From contig JAGMVK010000009.1 in the NCBI GenBank assembly GCA_020747065.1, forward strand, positions 558,001 to 622,000: a DNA stretch of 64,000 bases, written 5' to 3'. A program made the translations under genes and the position numbers. Source of the stretch: Cadophora sp. MPI-SDFR-AT-0126 (lineage: Eukaryota > Ascomycota > Leotiomycetes > Helotiales > Ploettnerulaceae). The notes beneath the pieces are model-generated. The model was not told the origin of the DNA. It ran no database searches and saw only the letters and a list, made by a program, of their open reading frames with translations. Shown here piece after piece: positions 21,299 to 33,700 of this stretch. Positions within the stretch are counted from its first letter, which is position 1, and every line of letters begins with the position of its first letter.

Positions 21299-21574
21299 TG
21301 TGGAGGGGAGGACCCCAATCCCCCACACGACAAGAGGGTAGCAAATGCAAGGTACATAAGGTGTAAGGTTCAAGAAATAACAGATAGACGAAATCAAAAG
21401 ATATCCCATATCCAAAGAGTACGAATTGTCAATTAGAGAAAGAAGTGTAAATCCTATCAGAAGGAAAAGTGCTATTGTTCATTGCAAGATCTCTCAAAGA
21501 AGGTCTCAACTTAAGTACAATGCGGAGTGCATGAGTCAGGTGACAAAAGTTTTACCGAGCCAATCCCCACCACA
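21299..21574 (-). repeat. LTR, right copy (element 5' LTR)
   Basis: 276 bp; identical by eye to the left LTR. It should carry the element promoter driving leftward transcription. Confidence 0.95.
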
Positions 21575-21578
21575 GTAT
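21575..21578. repeat. Target-site duplication, right copy (GTAT)
   Basis: GTAT directly after the right LTR, matching 9607-9610. Confidence 0.8.
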
Positions 21579-23910
21579 AAAGCAATGGATCAAAGTGAAC
21601 TTGAACAGCCAGAGATATGAAAATGAGCTGGGATCAGAAAGTGGTTTTACTGTTACACAGAGGAAAACCTTGACCGTACTTGAGGCGGTGGGCGTCTTCA
21701 TTGAGATGGGCAGCAGCCTACTGGAACGAGCTCAGCTGCGTAGTTCTTACCCAAGTTCGATTTCCAGATGGTAGGAATTTCTCGATCTGCAAGGAGAGCC
21801 GGCCAATGATAATAATCTAGGCGAAGAAAGGACTAGACTGAAGTATAGGTGGGTCAAAGCAAGAAAAACATCGAAAAGGATTAAGTCAGTTGAAACATTA
21901 TCTCTTGGCGGTACGAATGGCCATGAATCCTATCTGGAAGGCAACTGGCAACAATCTCTATAATGACAACGAAGACTACAAAAGAGCCTTTCTTGACCAT
22001 GAGACCTTGTCGAAAACTATAGTAGCAGCCCCTTTCACACGACGCCCATACTTCTAACAAAGCAGAAACTCTTGTCGAACATCCATATTGTGCTAGGTGC
22101 TAAGCTCAACTGCTGCTAAAAGGCATCGTCACGTTTTGCATTGTATTCTCATAGGCGAAGATGACAGAGCTGCAAGAGTTCCCCCCGCTGTTTTCTACAC
22201 AAGAACAAATCCTTTCTCCAACTTTACTTGCCACATGGTTTAGAGAAGTCCAAGGAACGCTTAGGGCTCTCTTCACTTCCCAGTGAATGTTTAGTGACAG
22301 TTCGATTGGATCTCGTGTACAGGAAAGATCAGTATTTATAGGGCCCATGATTCAGCGATTAAATTCTAGCCAAACTGTACGGCGAGTATCGAAACACATT
22401 ATTGGCGTAAACATCCTCAAATGAAAGTATCTCAAGCATCAATCTCCTGTACTCTCTCAACCAGTCTCACCTCAGTCTGAGAGCTTTAGTACCCGGGCGG
22501 TCTGGTGTCAGCTTCTTAGTGCGTACTCCCGCTACAACTCACTTCCTAGTGCTCGAGCAACGCAGTTGCTGACTGACCCTACAAGAAATTATCAGACTTG
22601 AGACGTGGAAACGCGGCAGAGATTTTCATATACAGGGTACCTTGAGCCCCAGCAAGAACAAGTACAAAAAATCAGGAAACCAACTTGGGTCACCATGGCA
22701 CGGGAATAGAGAACTGGTTCTGCTTTGAGACTTGAGTTGCATGAGATACGATGTACTGTTTTTATGATCTCTGAACTATGCATCAACCTGTTCTGGTCTC
22801 GTCCGACCGGGTCTACATTTCTCTCAAAAGCTTCTAGCTAGCTGGCTGGTATCGGCACTGCCGCTGCTGGAGATCTCAAAGTAGGCTTTGATCGCAAATT
22901 TCTGACAGCAAAGGCTAGGTCATAGTAGGATTATTTACTGCCATGACTGGTGAGACTTCTGCAGAGCAGTAGACAATTTCTGGTAAGCAAGAACTCATGA
23001 AGTGCTCTCCTTGTCAGCTTGAGCCTTGAAGGGTTATAGTAGAAGGTCTTCTCGCGATTCAGTGATAGCTAGGAGTGCGTCTGACCAAATGACGCAAAAA
23101 AAAAAAAGAAGGCTGCGTGTAGAGGCGACTAGTGTAAAAGTGAAATATGATCCTAGGCAGAATATATAGACCACGTACGAGCGAGTGTTGGGCTTTTTAA
23201 ATGGCGCTCTGTGGGTAAGTGACGAGGTCAGCTTCAGACTATGATTTGATGGGAATGTGAAGCAGAGAATGTGTAACTTGAGACGAGAAAGGTGGAGAGT
23301 AGAGAAAGGTACGTACGGAGTCGTTACTAGCGTAGGCGCCGGAGAGTTTGGTGAGGAAGGTATTGAGACCCTGAGAGTGGGAAGAGGACTGAGAGAAGAC
23401 AGGAGCAGCAGCGGCTGTTTAAGATGTAGTCTCACTGGGAACTCCGCCTTCCTTGGTCTTGCTTTGGAAATCCTTCCAGGAAGCAGCTATTGAGTCATGT
23501 CAATAAATGCTTTTCATCAGAAGACAGAAGAACGTACACATCTCGATAGTTGGTAGTATTGGCTTTGTTTTGTTTGATTGGAAGTGGCTGCGGAGTGAGA
23601 TATGTTGACGCAAGGTTCTGTGTTGAGGAAGTTTTGAAGCTTGCGTTTATAGATACGGTGGTGAATTCGAATGGCCATCGCGCAGCCTTGAAATCTAGCC
23701 GCTGTGAAATATCGAAAGGTGACCAGTAACCCTTAAGCGAACTACCATGAAACAAAAAATATCAAAGACCTGCACACATCTGGAAGAGTTCTGAATAGTG
23801 TGGACCCAATTGCTACATCTTTTTGAAAACCGCCCGAAGAAGCACAAGACTGCCTACGTCAATTGTCAAAAGCCGTGTTTCTCGCGCCTCTGGCAAATGT
23901 GGAGAAGTTA
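21579..23910. other. Gene-free interval of about 2.3 kb
   Basis: Includes the displaced 3' flank of the reductase gene. No supported gene. One short poly-A tract near 23095 is the only low-complexity feature noted. Confidence 0.45.
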
Positions 23911-26536
23911 TCACGGATAAATTCCTATTTCTGCCAGAAGTTTTTCCAAGATTCCTCTAGCTCTCGCAAGATCCAATGCCTCCCCTTCCCAGTACTTCAG
24001 AATCGAGACGTGATTGAGAACCACTTTTTGCCAGCCCGGAGGAACATCTAGATGCCCACATTTGACAGCGGCGATGATTCGAAAAGCCGCAGAGGTTCCT
24101 TAATGCAAAACAAAAGAGTTTAGTCATAAAGGCCATCATTCGTGCATGACTCTCACTGCAAAACTTACCGTTACGAAGCGCGTACCAAGTACCATGGTGT
24201 CGATGCCTATGTGCAACGCTCTCTATGCCACGGAGAGCGTATTCGAGAGAGTCTTGTACGAAACCTCGAATCAATATCTGATTGGGATCATCGGCTGGCC
24301 GATGTACTGCGTAGAACATGAGCGGCCGGTAGATCCAGGACCTAATCTCAGCAACCCTCGCTCGTATTACGTAGGCAAGCTCTCCTTCGACAAGGATTCC
24401 GAGATCATGTTGACCATGCCGGAGTGAATCAGGCAATTTTTCAACCCTGACGATAAGTAAGCAAGACGAACTGTTTCGAAGATGAGTAAACTCCCTGATA
24501 GTATCATACATCTGGCTGATTTCGCTTTCGAACTTTGTGGCGGCTTTTATCAGTGCGGGAATTGAGACATTCAGCCACCACAAGCAGGATTCGTCTTTGA
24601 AAAAGGTGTTCAAAACACGATTACCAATGCGACGAAGCGCAATCTCGGTCAGGTAGTAGTACCAACTCTGATCTTCGCTATACGAAGCCAGAGACTCTTG
24701 CCGGCGCGAGAGGGACGATGAGACAGCAGGTGAGTAAGACTCGCTTGGAGAATCCCACTGGCCGAGCCTCGCCTCTGCTGCTGGTGTACAGACCTCCGGT
24801 GGGTTTGGGAAAAGATGAGGATAATCAAGCGTACCGAGCGCTGATATAGGCAATGGAAGTTCTCCTCGCATTTCGCTATATTTTTCAAATTAGTTTGAAT
24901 CGTGGAGGATGAGAAGTTGTGCTTTGGAACTTGCCATTCTGATTTGAAACACGACCAATAAAGGCATTGTTCGAGCCGAATTGTTCGTTCATTTGTTGGT
25001 GGTTTGCGAGATTGCAAATACATGTGGCACAAGGTAGAAGCTTGGTAGAAATTATTCCAGGCTTGAAGTGGCTGCACAATATACATGAGATAGACCCCGC
25101 AGAAGAAATAGCAGTGAGCTGTCATTATTGAAGGCAAAAGAAGCCCTATGCGTTTTCTTGCGAGAGTGTAGTAAGCTTCTGCATGGCGCAGGTTTTGGTA
25201 ATCTTGTTCTGTAGAAGTTCTTTCATTTGGTTCAGCCGAGTCCGCTGGTCGGAAATCCTTCGATTGGAAAGATTTGGCAAGACAACCCAAAGAACTCGCA
25301 AGATACTATTATGATTGTTAGAACGCTTCTATCATCATCTAGAATGGTTGATTAAGCACTCATGCTGGTTCCGAGCCGCAGGGAACGAAAAGCACCGAGA
25401 AAAGTAGATTCAAAGCTTTGACATATCTGTATGAAAGCAGTTTGGTACGTACAACTAAGCAAGATCTCGAGTCCCATTGAGGGCCATACTCTGCGACGTT
25501 TCGAGCGTAAAGTCGCAACGAATCTGGATGCAGAATGGGATTTTTGATATGAACCAACGCGAGGAATTCTTCCACCAGCCCCTCAATTTCTTCCTCGTGG
25601 ACGCCGAAAACACCATGATGAGGATGGCCCCAATTTGATTTCCGTGGGCTTCCATAAGCATCCTCTATCGGTACATGGTCAGTTGAAGCTTCAGAGAACA
25701 GAGCAAAACTTTCATCAAGACAGCCAGCAGGAAACTTTGCTTGAAATATCGGCCATTGGAGGATGGTGCCAAGATTCGTCCGACAACCAGGGATATGCAA
25801 ATACTCAGATGATAACAAGTCATCTTGATCGTTCGGAGCAAATTGCGGGGGTATATTCTGATCTGCTTTGCGACTGTTAGACTCTGCAATTGGTACATGA
25901 TTAACCCCTGTGGAATTTGGGCCTGCTCTATTCTCTTGCAGGTGTTCTTGATCGAATGATTGATAGTTATCAGATCCCTGTTGTTGCAGCCCCCTCGAGG
26001 GGCCAGGCACAAGGTGGGTGTTCAGAGTATCAATGATTTGATTCAGACGTTCTAGCATTATCAAGCTGGCAGGGTCAAAGCTGCAGTACGTCGATCCAGT
26101 CAGAGCAGCCACGAGTTTTTGAATCATATTTTACTTACGAAGAATGATCCAGACTGTCTTCAAAGAAACATTGCGCTCCGATCTGGTTACATGCTCCACA
26201 TACTGGGCGAACATTGTTGCATTTCGTCTTTCTCGCGCGGCAGAGCTGGCAGGCTCTGACAGCTCTCTTCCTGGGATACAACATCGCCGACCTCGTGGTT
26301 TCGACTCTCGCCCGTTTCGTGCTTCGATGTTCATGTTTAGTGTCAAGCGACGTTGAATTATCGACAATTCCTCGCCCCGAAGGATAACTATCCCGAGACG
26401 TTTCTGGATCTCCAGGCTGAGGTGTCGACTCCCCCACAATGTCTGGGTTATTGGCATCCTCGTCGCCAGCATTCCGCACGTTTTGCTGGTCAAGCTCATG
26501 CGAGTGCTTGAACCTCCATTGAATTTTGTCGCCCAT
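23911..26536 (-). CDS. Zn2Cys6 fungal transcription factor
   Basis: A 763-aa regulator from five exons: 26139-26536, 25453-26080, 24935-25305, 24169-24875, 23911-24098. The zinc cluster near residues 95-125 is complete: Cys-x2-Cys-x6-Cys-x6-Cys-x2-Cys-x6-Cys within RACQLCRARKTKC..CGACNQIGAQC. It is preceded by a basic stretch. The middle holds a fungal-specific transcription-factor region (CLVYLASSLGCLAKSF, EAYYTLARKRIGLLLP, LEQCLYWSCFKSECEMRGE, LPLPISALG). Intron 3 (24876-24934) begins GCAAGT, so it is a GC-AG intron. It restores the typical SE-x-E-x-R-x-ELPLP motif. The start at 26536 was chosen because the frame extension upstream lacks a supported ATG and looks noncoding. Divergent from the sugar-type dehydrogenase and likely its regulator by position (inference). 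Confidence 0.85.
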
Positions 26537-27101
26537 ACTTCTGTTAGGTGGATTGGGGCCCCACCTCATTAGGCCAGCCAGCCAGCAATGAATTGGATGA
26601 ATGCACTCCACTCCGCTCGGAAGGCTTATTCGGTGTGTCCAAAGTTGTGTTATTGGAGCTGGACGTGGATATGAGGGTGGCGAATTGTAAGAAAGACAGA
26701 TCCAAGGGTGGATTTTGGCTTCGCGGAGTTCCGGGAACATATAATGGATGAAGGGTGTGGGGAAAGCGCCCCAGACCCCGCGAGTGGAGATTACTGAGCG
26801 GGGAGTTTCGGGGGTGTAGGTGGAGACCCTTGGCCTCGAGCCTTCACTCAACTAAGGCTTCATTTCCCAATCATTACGTAGAAAGCGAACTCAGAATATT
26901 TGGAAGTCCGAAATCTTCTGGGCTTGGGTGAGATGGACTTCTTGCTCTACTAGGTGCTTTGTTGAGCGACTGCTCGAGGTACATAAGGTTAAATTCATCC
27001 AAATTTTTTGAAGGAACGAGGGAGGCCCAAGTGCAATCAATCGAAACTGTCAAAATCTCCTTCCTTCCTCAAGCCAAAAACCGTCGTCACTTCATACGAC
27101 C
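26537..27101. promoter_or_regulatory. Divergent promoter, transcription factor / dehydrogenase
   Basis: 565 bp between the two start codons with transcription outward on both sides. A shared control region is plausible, but no defined operator was identified. Confidence 0.45.
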
Positions 27102-28364
27102 ATGGGCTCAATCGCGAATAAAATTCTAGGTGTGGGCATTGTTGGATGCGGGGAGGTCTGCCAAACGATCCATCTACCGACTCTCGGCCATTTGTCGGAT
27201 TATTTTCGAATTACCTATCTTTGCGATGTATCAACCGATGCACTCGAACATTGTAAGACGAAAGTGGCTGGACAGGCGCCAGAAACTACACATGATGTGG
27301 CAAAACTTTGCGCATCACCAAGTGTCGACGTTGTTTTCATCGCCAATTCAAGCGAGTATCACGCAGCCCACGCAATCATCGGTTTGCAACATAACAAACA
27401 CATTCTACTAGAGAAGCCGGCTTCAATGACTATACAGGATGCAGACGCCATCATTGCAGCGGAATCAATTTCCCAAGGGAAAGTATTTGTGGGATATATG
27501 AGGCGATATGCACCGGCATTTATCGATGCTATCAAAGAGATTGGAGGCGTCGACAAGATCCTCTATGCTCGTGTTAGGGGTACTTTTTCTTCCTTGCTCT
27601 ACCGTTGAAAATCTACTGATACTGACACGAAATAGATATCATTGGACCCAACAGGACTTTTGTTGATCAATCTGGCACTTTCCCCAAGAAATTCTCGGAT
27701 TTCGCGGCCGCAGACACCGACGACCTGCTCAGGCGGAACGCAGAACTCCTGACACAAGCAGTTGAAATTGAGTGCGGCGTGGAGCCAACAGATGAAACAA
27801 AGCAATTCTGGCGCGTCCTAGGAGGACTTGGAAGTCATGATTTGTCTGCGATGCGAGAAGCACTCGGAATGCCTACATCCGTCAAGGGAGTCGCTTACAA
27901 CTTTCCATTTTGGAAGTGAGTCCAGTTTTTTAACCGGAAATCTATTTTGCGCATGCAGTGAGTATGACAGCTGACTGGTTTTAAGTGTCCTGTTTCAATA
28001 CCCCGGATTTGCAGTGTCCTACGAGTCTGGAATGGACCAGATTCTGCGATTTGACGCACACGTTGAAATATACAGTGCTAAGAAGTCAGTCCGGGTTCAA
28101 TATGATTCACCGTATGTCAAGGGTCTCCCAACCACGCTTCACATAAGCGAGACTACCGACGATGGCGCATACAAGGAGTCGGCGATCAGAAGGACGTATG
28201 AAGACTCGTACACTCTGGAAATTATGGAACTGTACAAGATGATAGTAGAGGGGAAACAGATCAAGACAACTGCTGTTGATGCGAGGGAGGATTTGGAGAT
28301 CTTCCGTATGATACTGCAAGCCGGTTATCCGGCGTTGGATACTTCGAAAGTCAAGAAAGTTTGA
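27102..28364 (+). CDS. Gfo/Idh/MocA-family NAD(P)-dependent oxidoreductase
   Basis: Likely oxidises a sugar, sugar acid or polyol. Three exons (27102-27579, 27636-27915, 27986-28364) give 378 aa. The Rossmann N-terminus has GVGIVGCGEVCQTIHLP, then the family's conserved ILLEKPASM (EKP) motif at about residue 103 and GYMRRYAPAF. The C-terminal domain follows (LGGLGSHDLSAMREALGM, then SYESGMDQILRFDAHVEIYS). Size and order fit the family. The catalytic residue pair was not pinned down beyond the EKP lysine. It sits between a divergent Zn2Cys6 regulator and a sugar porter, so a role in catabolism of an imported sugar is likely (inference). Confidence 0.85.
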
Positions 28365-29154
28365 GATGCTGCGTAGAATGCGTGTTGTAATCTTGATTTT
28401 GGTGTAGTAAGGTCAAATGTTCTCTATAATTTCTAGATTAGCAAAATACATGCATGAGACATACGATTGAGAAACCAATTGTTCAAGAGGGTGTCTAATT
28501 TTGGATGCAAGTGGCCTACGAATGGCATGTTTAGACTTGTCATATTGAAAGGACATGCTCCAGACAAAACAAGCCTCACTATCTCAATCTGAGATGTAGG
28601 TTTGTGTTGGATGCAACTGGATCTCAACTCCCGTATCACCAGCCGCAAAGTGTCCTGGAAGTGAGATTCGTGTTCGAAATGCTCTTCCCCTCGCCAAACG
28701 AGTCAAGTCATTCATCATACTGTAGTGGCGGGGATTACCGGGTTTGGCAGGGGCACAGGTCCAGGGAATTGCGTCCAGCCAGCCCCGAACCCGACATCAT
28801 TGTTCCGATACCTACAGACTACAGTGCAGTAGGGCCTGACAGCTCTGCATTAAAATCACTGCCGTAACCCCCCGGCAATCGGTGGAGCATCCCAGTTGAA
28901 GTTCCTACTACTTCTCCCCGCCCTGTTCCCCGCACCTTTGCGGTACCAACTGGGATTGATCCCCAGAATCAACCCCTGACATTACTGGTACGGTACGGTC
29001 CTGATAAACTGACTGTGCTGAAAGTTTGTTTCTATATAAGAACGTATACCCAACGTCTACTGCCGCGAAACTCAGCTATCCTCATCTCCATTTCATTTTC
29101 CTCCAATAGCTAGCCGCATCAATCCGATACCCAAAGACGGGGAATATCTTCACC
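28365..29154 (+). promoter_or_regulatory. Sugar-porter promoter region
   Basis: 790 bp between the dehydrogenase stop and the porter ATG. A good TATA box, TATATAAG, lies at 29033-29040, about 115 bp before the ATG. Several CGG/CCG triplets, the half-sites used by Zn2Cys6 proteins, occur at 28725-28880, but no clean spaced pair can be claimed. Confidence 0.5.
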
Positions 29155-30797
29155 ATGGGTGCAACTCGAGGAGCTACACATGCTGTGGGAGCTAACCTAG
29201 CTGCTGTACGTTCCCAGCTCGCTTCATTTGAACGACCATGGAGTTCCTTTCGAAGTCGTTCCGCCCGCTGATAGGCTTCTAGGTGCTCCCTTCAGATGCC
29301 AAACCTTGGTACAAAACACCCCATCTGCTGAAACTCAACGCACTCTTGTTCTCGTGCATGTTGTTCTCCAGCACGGTGGGTTACGACAACTCCATGATGA
29401 ATGGCTTGCAGGCGCTGCCACCGTGGCAGACATTCATGCACCATCCCAAGGGTCCATATCTCGGCTTGATCAATGCCACTCAAGCCATCGGTGGCTTTTG
29501 CGCGTACCCATTCATGTCTGTTATTGCTCAGAAATATGGGCGCAAGATGTGTCTCTACTGTGGCTTCGGCCTCATTGCGATCGGAACCGCTCTCCAGACT
29601 GCTGCCCAACACCGCGAGATGTTCATTGTCTCCCGCGTGTTTGTGGGTCTGAGTTCTGCGTTCTTCGGCGCCGTACCTTTGCTCGTGGGCGAAGTGGCCT
29701 ATCCCACTCATCGAGGAATCATCACTGCCGCCTTTTTCCCACTGTACTATGTTGGTTCTGTCCTGTCTGCGTGGGCAACTTTCGGTACCCGAACCATTAC
29801 GAGCAACTGGTCCTGGCGAATCCCATCTGTTCTCCAAGTCGGCATACCGGTGGTCATCATTGTTTTCGTTATCTTCGCGCCGGAATCCCCGCGCTGGCTC
29901 GTTGCCGTCGGCCGGAGCGAGGAAGCTCGTGCTCTGTTAACCAAGTATCATGCTGGAGGCGACGAGTCATCAATGCTGGTGGCATTCGAGATGGCGGAGA
30001 TTGAAGAGGCTCTGCGGCTTGAACGACAGTTCAAGAAGGCGGCTAGCTACATGGACATGTTCCGAACGAAAGGCAACCGGCACCGTCTTTTCGTCTCAGT
30101 GACTCTAGGAGTGTTTGCACAATGGAATGGAGTCGGGATCATCTCATATTACTTGGTCTCGGTTCTGAAGACTGTTGGAATCGCCTCACCTACCCAACAA
30201 ACCCTGATCAACGGATTTCTACAGCTGTGGAATCTCATTGCTGCTTGCACTGCAGCCGGAATGGTCGACAAGCTTGGTCGACGCTTCTTGTTCATCGCAT
30301 CGTCCGTTGGTATGCTCATCTGCTACATCATAATGACCGGTCTCGCTGGCAGCTACGCGCAGTCGCATCATGCAGGTGTCGGGATTGCAGTTGTTCCAAT
30401 GCTTTTCCTCTACTACGGCTTCTACGATATCGCGTACACACCGCTTGTTGCCTCATATCCCGTCGAAATATGGCCATATGAGCTCCGCTCGCGAGGCGTT
30501 GTTGTCACACACGCAGCAACCTATGCTGCTCTGTTCTTCAACCTCTTCATCAACCCAATTGCTTTGGCAGCCATCCAATGGAAATACTACATTGTCTATG
30601 TAGTAATCTTGGTGTTCATTTGTATCACTGTTTTCCTTGCATACCCAGAGACGAGAGGCTACTCTCTGGAGGAAATTGCTGTGGTATTTGATGGGACGGA
30701 TGCACATGTGGTGAGGCCGGACAAGATATTGGAGGCCGTCGAGCATAACGATATGGAGAAGAAGACGGAAACTCATATCGAACAAGTGCACGAATAG
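29155..30797 (+). CDS. MFS sugar porter (hexose/lactose-permease type)
   Basis: A 521-aa, 12-segment plasma-membrane proton-coupled sugar transporter. Exon 1 is 29155-29205 and exon 2 is 29283-30797 (phase-0 intron GTACGT..TAG). Sugar-porter signatures are present: GRKMCLYCGFG after segment 2, RVFVGLSSAFFGAVPLLVGE, PESPRWL before the central loop, DKLGRRFLF, and the terminal PETRGYSLEEI. The substrate cannot be read from sequence. The family relatives I recognise include fungal lactose and hexose permeases. Downstream of the dehydrogenase on the same strand and near a Zn2Cys6 gene, it completes a likely uptake-oxidation-regulation trio. Confidence 0.88.
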
Positions 30798-33700
30798 TAA
30801 TCGATCGACAGTAAATATATAGACAAATCAGAATGTTGTTCCTTTTCTGTGAATTCTGCTTGGCTCCACTTTCGGCTAAGCACCCAGCTGATCTGCCATT
30901 CTTCGAGGTTCGGACTCTTGACTGGTGGTTTCAATCGTAACGTAAATAAACGCACATCTTTTCCCAGTACCTAGGTGAATAGGAGTATCGGAAACGAATA
31001 CTGGATCAACAAAGCCGCGAATGCCTGAAGCGACCCCGCCTGAAGCAACCTCGCCTGAAGCAACCTCGCCTAGGCCAGGGCTCGGCTTCTAGTAACTCCC
31101 CTTAGGTCGGCCCGCAGACAATAACAGGTCTTCAATAAGATCACTGAGGAAGTCAGGGCCACGCATTCATTCACTGCTCAAGATATGCATACCTGGGCCT
31201 TGGGCTTTTGTGAACATAAGAACAAGAGCAAAACAAAGGGATCAATCTTCGTTGACAAGTAAGCGAGGAAGCCATCAACTTTCAATGGGTGAAAGCAGTG
31301 ATGAAGCCAGCCCGGCACGCTTGTAGCCGCAGATCGCGAGGTCGAAGCACCTCGGCAAGCCAAAAATTGACTGGTCCATGGCATCTAGGTACTTTGTTGA
31401 AGTCAGTCAACAGATATCCACAAAAACAAATTGCCTGGCAAAGGCCGGAGTGGCGGCGTTGATCGATCAGTATACTGTTTATACCGGGAAGCTGCCCCTG
31501 ATGTTACTCCGCCAAAGTGTGCGGGGGTCGCTGTTGACTGAGGAAAAGCGTTATCATGGGGGTCACCGATTTTGGTGTTTTGATGCGGGCTTCTCAAAAG
31601 AGAAAAGTCTTCGTGCAAAATGACGAGTTTGCTTTTCTCATGGTCCGGGTCATTCGTTCTTTTGGCGACTTGATGTATACGCTCAGAAAGATCATCCGAA
31701 GCCAGTTTCTATCAGCAGATGGAAGTATCAGAGGTCAGCACTGAAGGGGTGCGAGATAGCTTGGTGAGTAAGCCGTGTGCGATTCATATGGAAGAGAGTC
31801 CGACTGGAAGTGGGGTGGACGGATAGAGGAAAATTCAACTGTAAAAGCTGAACTGAGAGAAAGAGTAATCCAAGAGGTCGTAACCAAATTTGTTTTCATC
31901 AGCTTCCGATTCTGGTCACAACCATCTGAAAACAAAGCCGAGATACGACAAACGATGTCATTCAACAATTCGTCTAGACTAAATCGACATTCACGAGGCA
32001 TCTGATCTCAGTTTTGCACTTTCTGACTCCACAATCCTCATCACACCGTGACACCGATCTCATCTGACTGTGTCTCATCTCATCTATTCTCACCGATCTC
32101 ATCTTACGCACATTAAGTCAGATCCGACACAGCGGTGCGCCGGGTTTGAGTTTCGTGAGCTGAAACATGGTGTCTTGGGGATGAGGAAGCGAAACGATAA
32201 ATTACTTGGTCAAGTAAACAAACAGACGACACAACGAGCCGAGAAATTAGTGGGTACATGCATGCCCGAGACTTGTCCTGCAGGCACGCACAAGCATCCA
32301 TGTATTAGTTTGTTAGCTGTGGACTGAGGTAGGTAGGGAGCCGCCATTTGGCATGACATGGCATGATCTATCAGTCACATGCCTCGGTTGTGGTCTGTAT
32401 CGGAGGTGACACTTGGCGAGAGAGAAGCGTTCCAAGTTTGATCTCGCCCACCGTCTGAAAAGACTCCAACTTTCGTCGGACGAGTAACCCCCGAAGATCA
32501 GGATGAGGAGTGCCAAACAAACGGAATTACTTTCCCCGCAATGGGCTAACATATCCTCGACCCAACTTCTCAAATAGGCAATGTACTCGGATCCCAGCTC
32601 ACAATGCATCGACGAACGAATGGCAGTACCTTCCGTACCATGAAAGAACAGTACCGAGGTAAGCATCACGATCATATGCTCTGGATGAGCAGCATAATCA
32701 GAAAAGCTTCTGGAAGCATTTTTTCGGCGAATAAAAAAGTGGAGAAGTCGGGATTAATATAGAGTTTTTCAGCCTGAATTGTATCGTCCCTGTAAGTTAC
32801 CCCTCATCGACATCCAGACTCATTCGATACTCAACAGTAAAGACGGTCGGTCAGTTGACACATTGATCGTCAAAGCCACAAACTGTCTTCGCATGATGCA
32901 CTCAGTAGTACGGAGTAGAAGGTAAAAGATTGATAATCAAGCCACGAAACACCAAAGGCAACAACAACAAAGTAGTAGTTCCAAGTTTTCAGAAAGAGGA
33001 GCAAAAAGCCAGCAGGTCATTCCTTGAAGCACATGTAGAGATGCGGACGCCTGAACTTAAAGTACTTGCGACGAGGACAGGAGCGATGCAACGTGCACCA
33101 AGCCACATACTGTTCTCTGAAGGTCTGGACCCAGCCATGCCATCGCTTAAGCATCTATGCGTAGACTTTCCGTCCAGATCGATCAGATAAAGATTGTCTT
33201 TAGCTCTAGTCAAGAGCAAAGACTACATGGCATAACAGTAGTAGCATTAGCATGGAGGTAAAGGAAAGCCTCAGCGTGACTCCACGCATAGTGTAGGATG
33301 CTATTGAAACATGCCATCTCAGCCTCGTGTAAGGCTAGCAGCCAAGTATTCCAAAAAATTTCCAAGTTCTGATACCGACTACCAACCGACGCGTGGAATC
33401 ATGGATGATAGGTGTATGCAAGCAGGCGCACGCTATCGAAATCTCCGAGAGAAAAGCCTTGTGCGAATGAATGCAATGACATGTCATACTCCTCCGTGCC
33501 GTGGCTGGGATGGTCTGACAATCGAACGAAACGCTCTTCGACCCCAGCCCACCATGTTGGGTTTGTGGGTTGCATGATCTGATATTGCCGGGTTGATGAA
33601 GAAGGGTTCCAGAAGAGTGTGTGTTTATGTGGTGGAATTTTGTTAGGTGGTCGGACTGGAATGGTTGGTTGAAGGGAGCAAAGGCTGAAAAGGCTGGCTC

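Larger units (their letters stand above)
9611..21574 (-). mobile_element. Complete Ty3/gypsy-type LTR retrotransposon, 11,964 bp
   Basis: Transcribed right to left. Two 276-bp LTRs (9611-9886 and 21299-21574) appear identical by eye. They begin TG and end CA and carry a 10-bp imperfect terminal inverted repeat (TGTGGAGGGG / CCCCACCACA). A 4-bp GTAT duplication flanks the element. Internal order from its 5' end: primer-binding site, 0.9-kb leader, gag-protease frame (20406-16888), pol frame with RT-RNase H-integrase (16858-13004), 3.1-kb untranslated 3' region, polypurine tract, 3' LTR. RT before integrase puts it in Ty3/gypsy. Both large frames lack internal stops, so this is a young and possibly active copy. 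It is larger than usual for fungal gypsy elements because of the long gag frame and the long 3' region. Confidence 0.95.

Noticed and set aside
26537..26851. N-terminal extension of the Zn2Cys6 regulator frame
   Set aside because: The upstream end of the frame opens with TTG, not ATG, and the added residues have no conserved or low-complexity regulator features. ATG 26536 is better.
28720..28880. CGG/CCG triplets as a Zn2Cys6 operator
   Set aside because: Several triplets occur but none forms a clear, spaced, symmetrical pair, so no site is claimed.
29228..30004. 258-codon plus-strand frame inside the sugar porter
   Set aside because: It overlaps the porter in another frame and encodes no recognisable domain; a shadow of the real gene.
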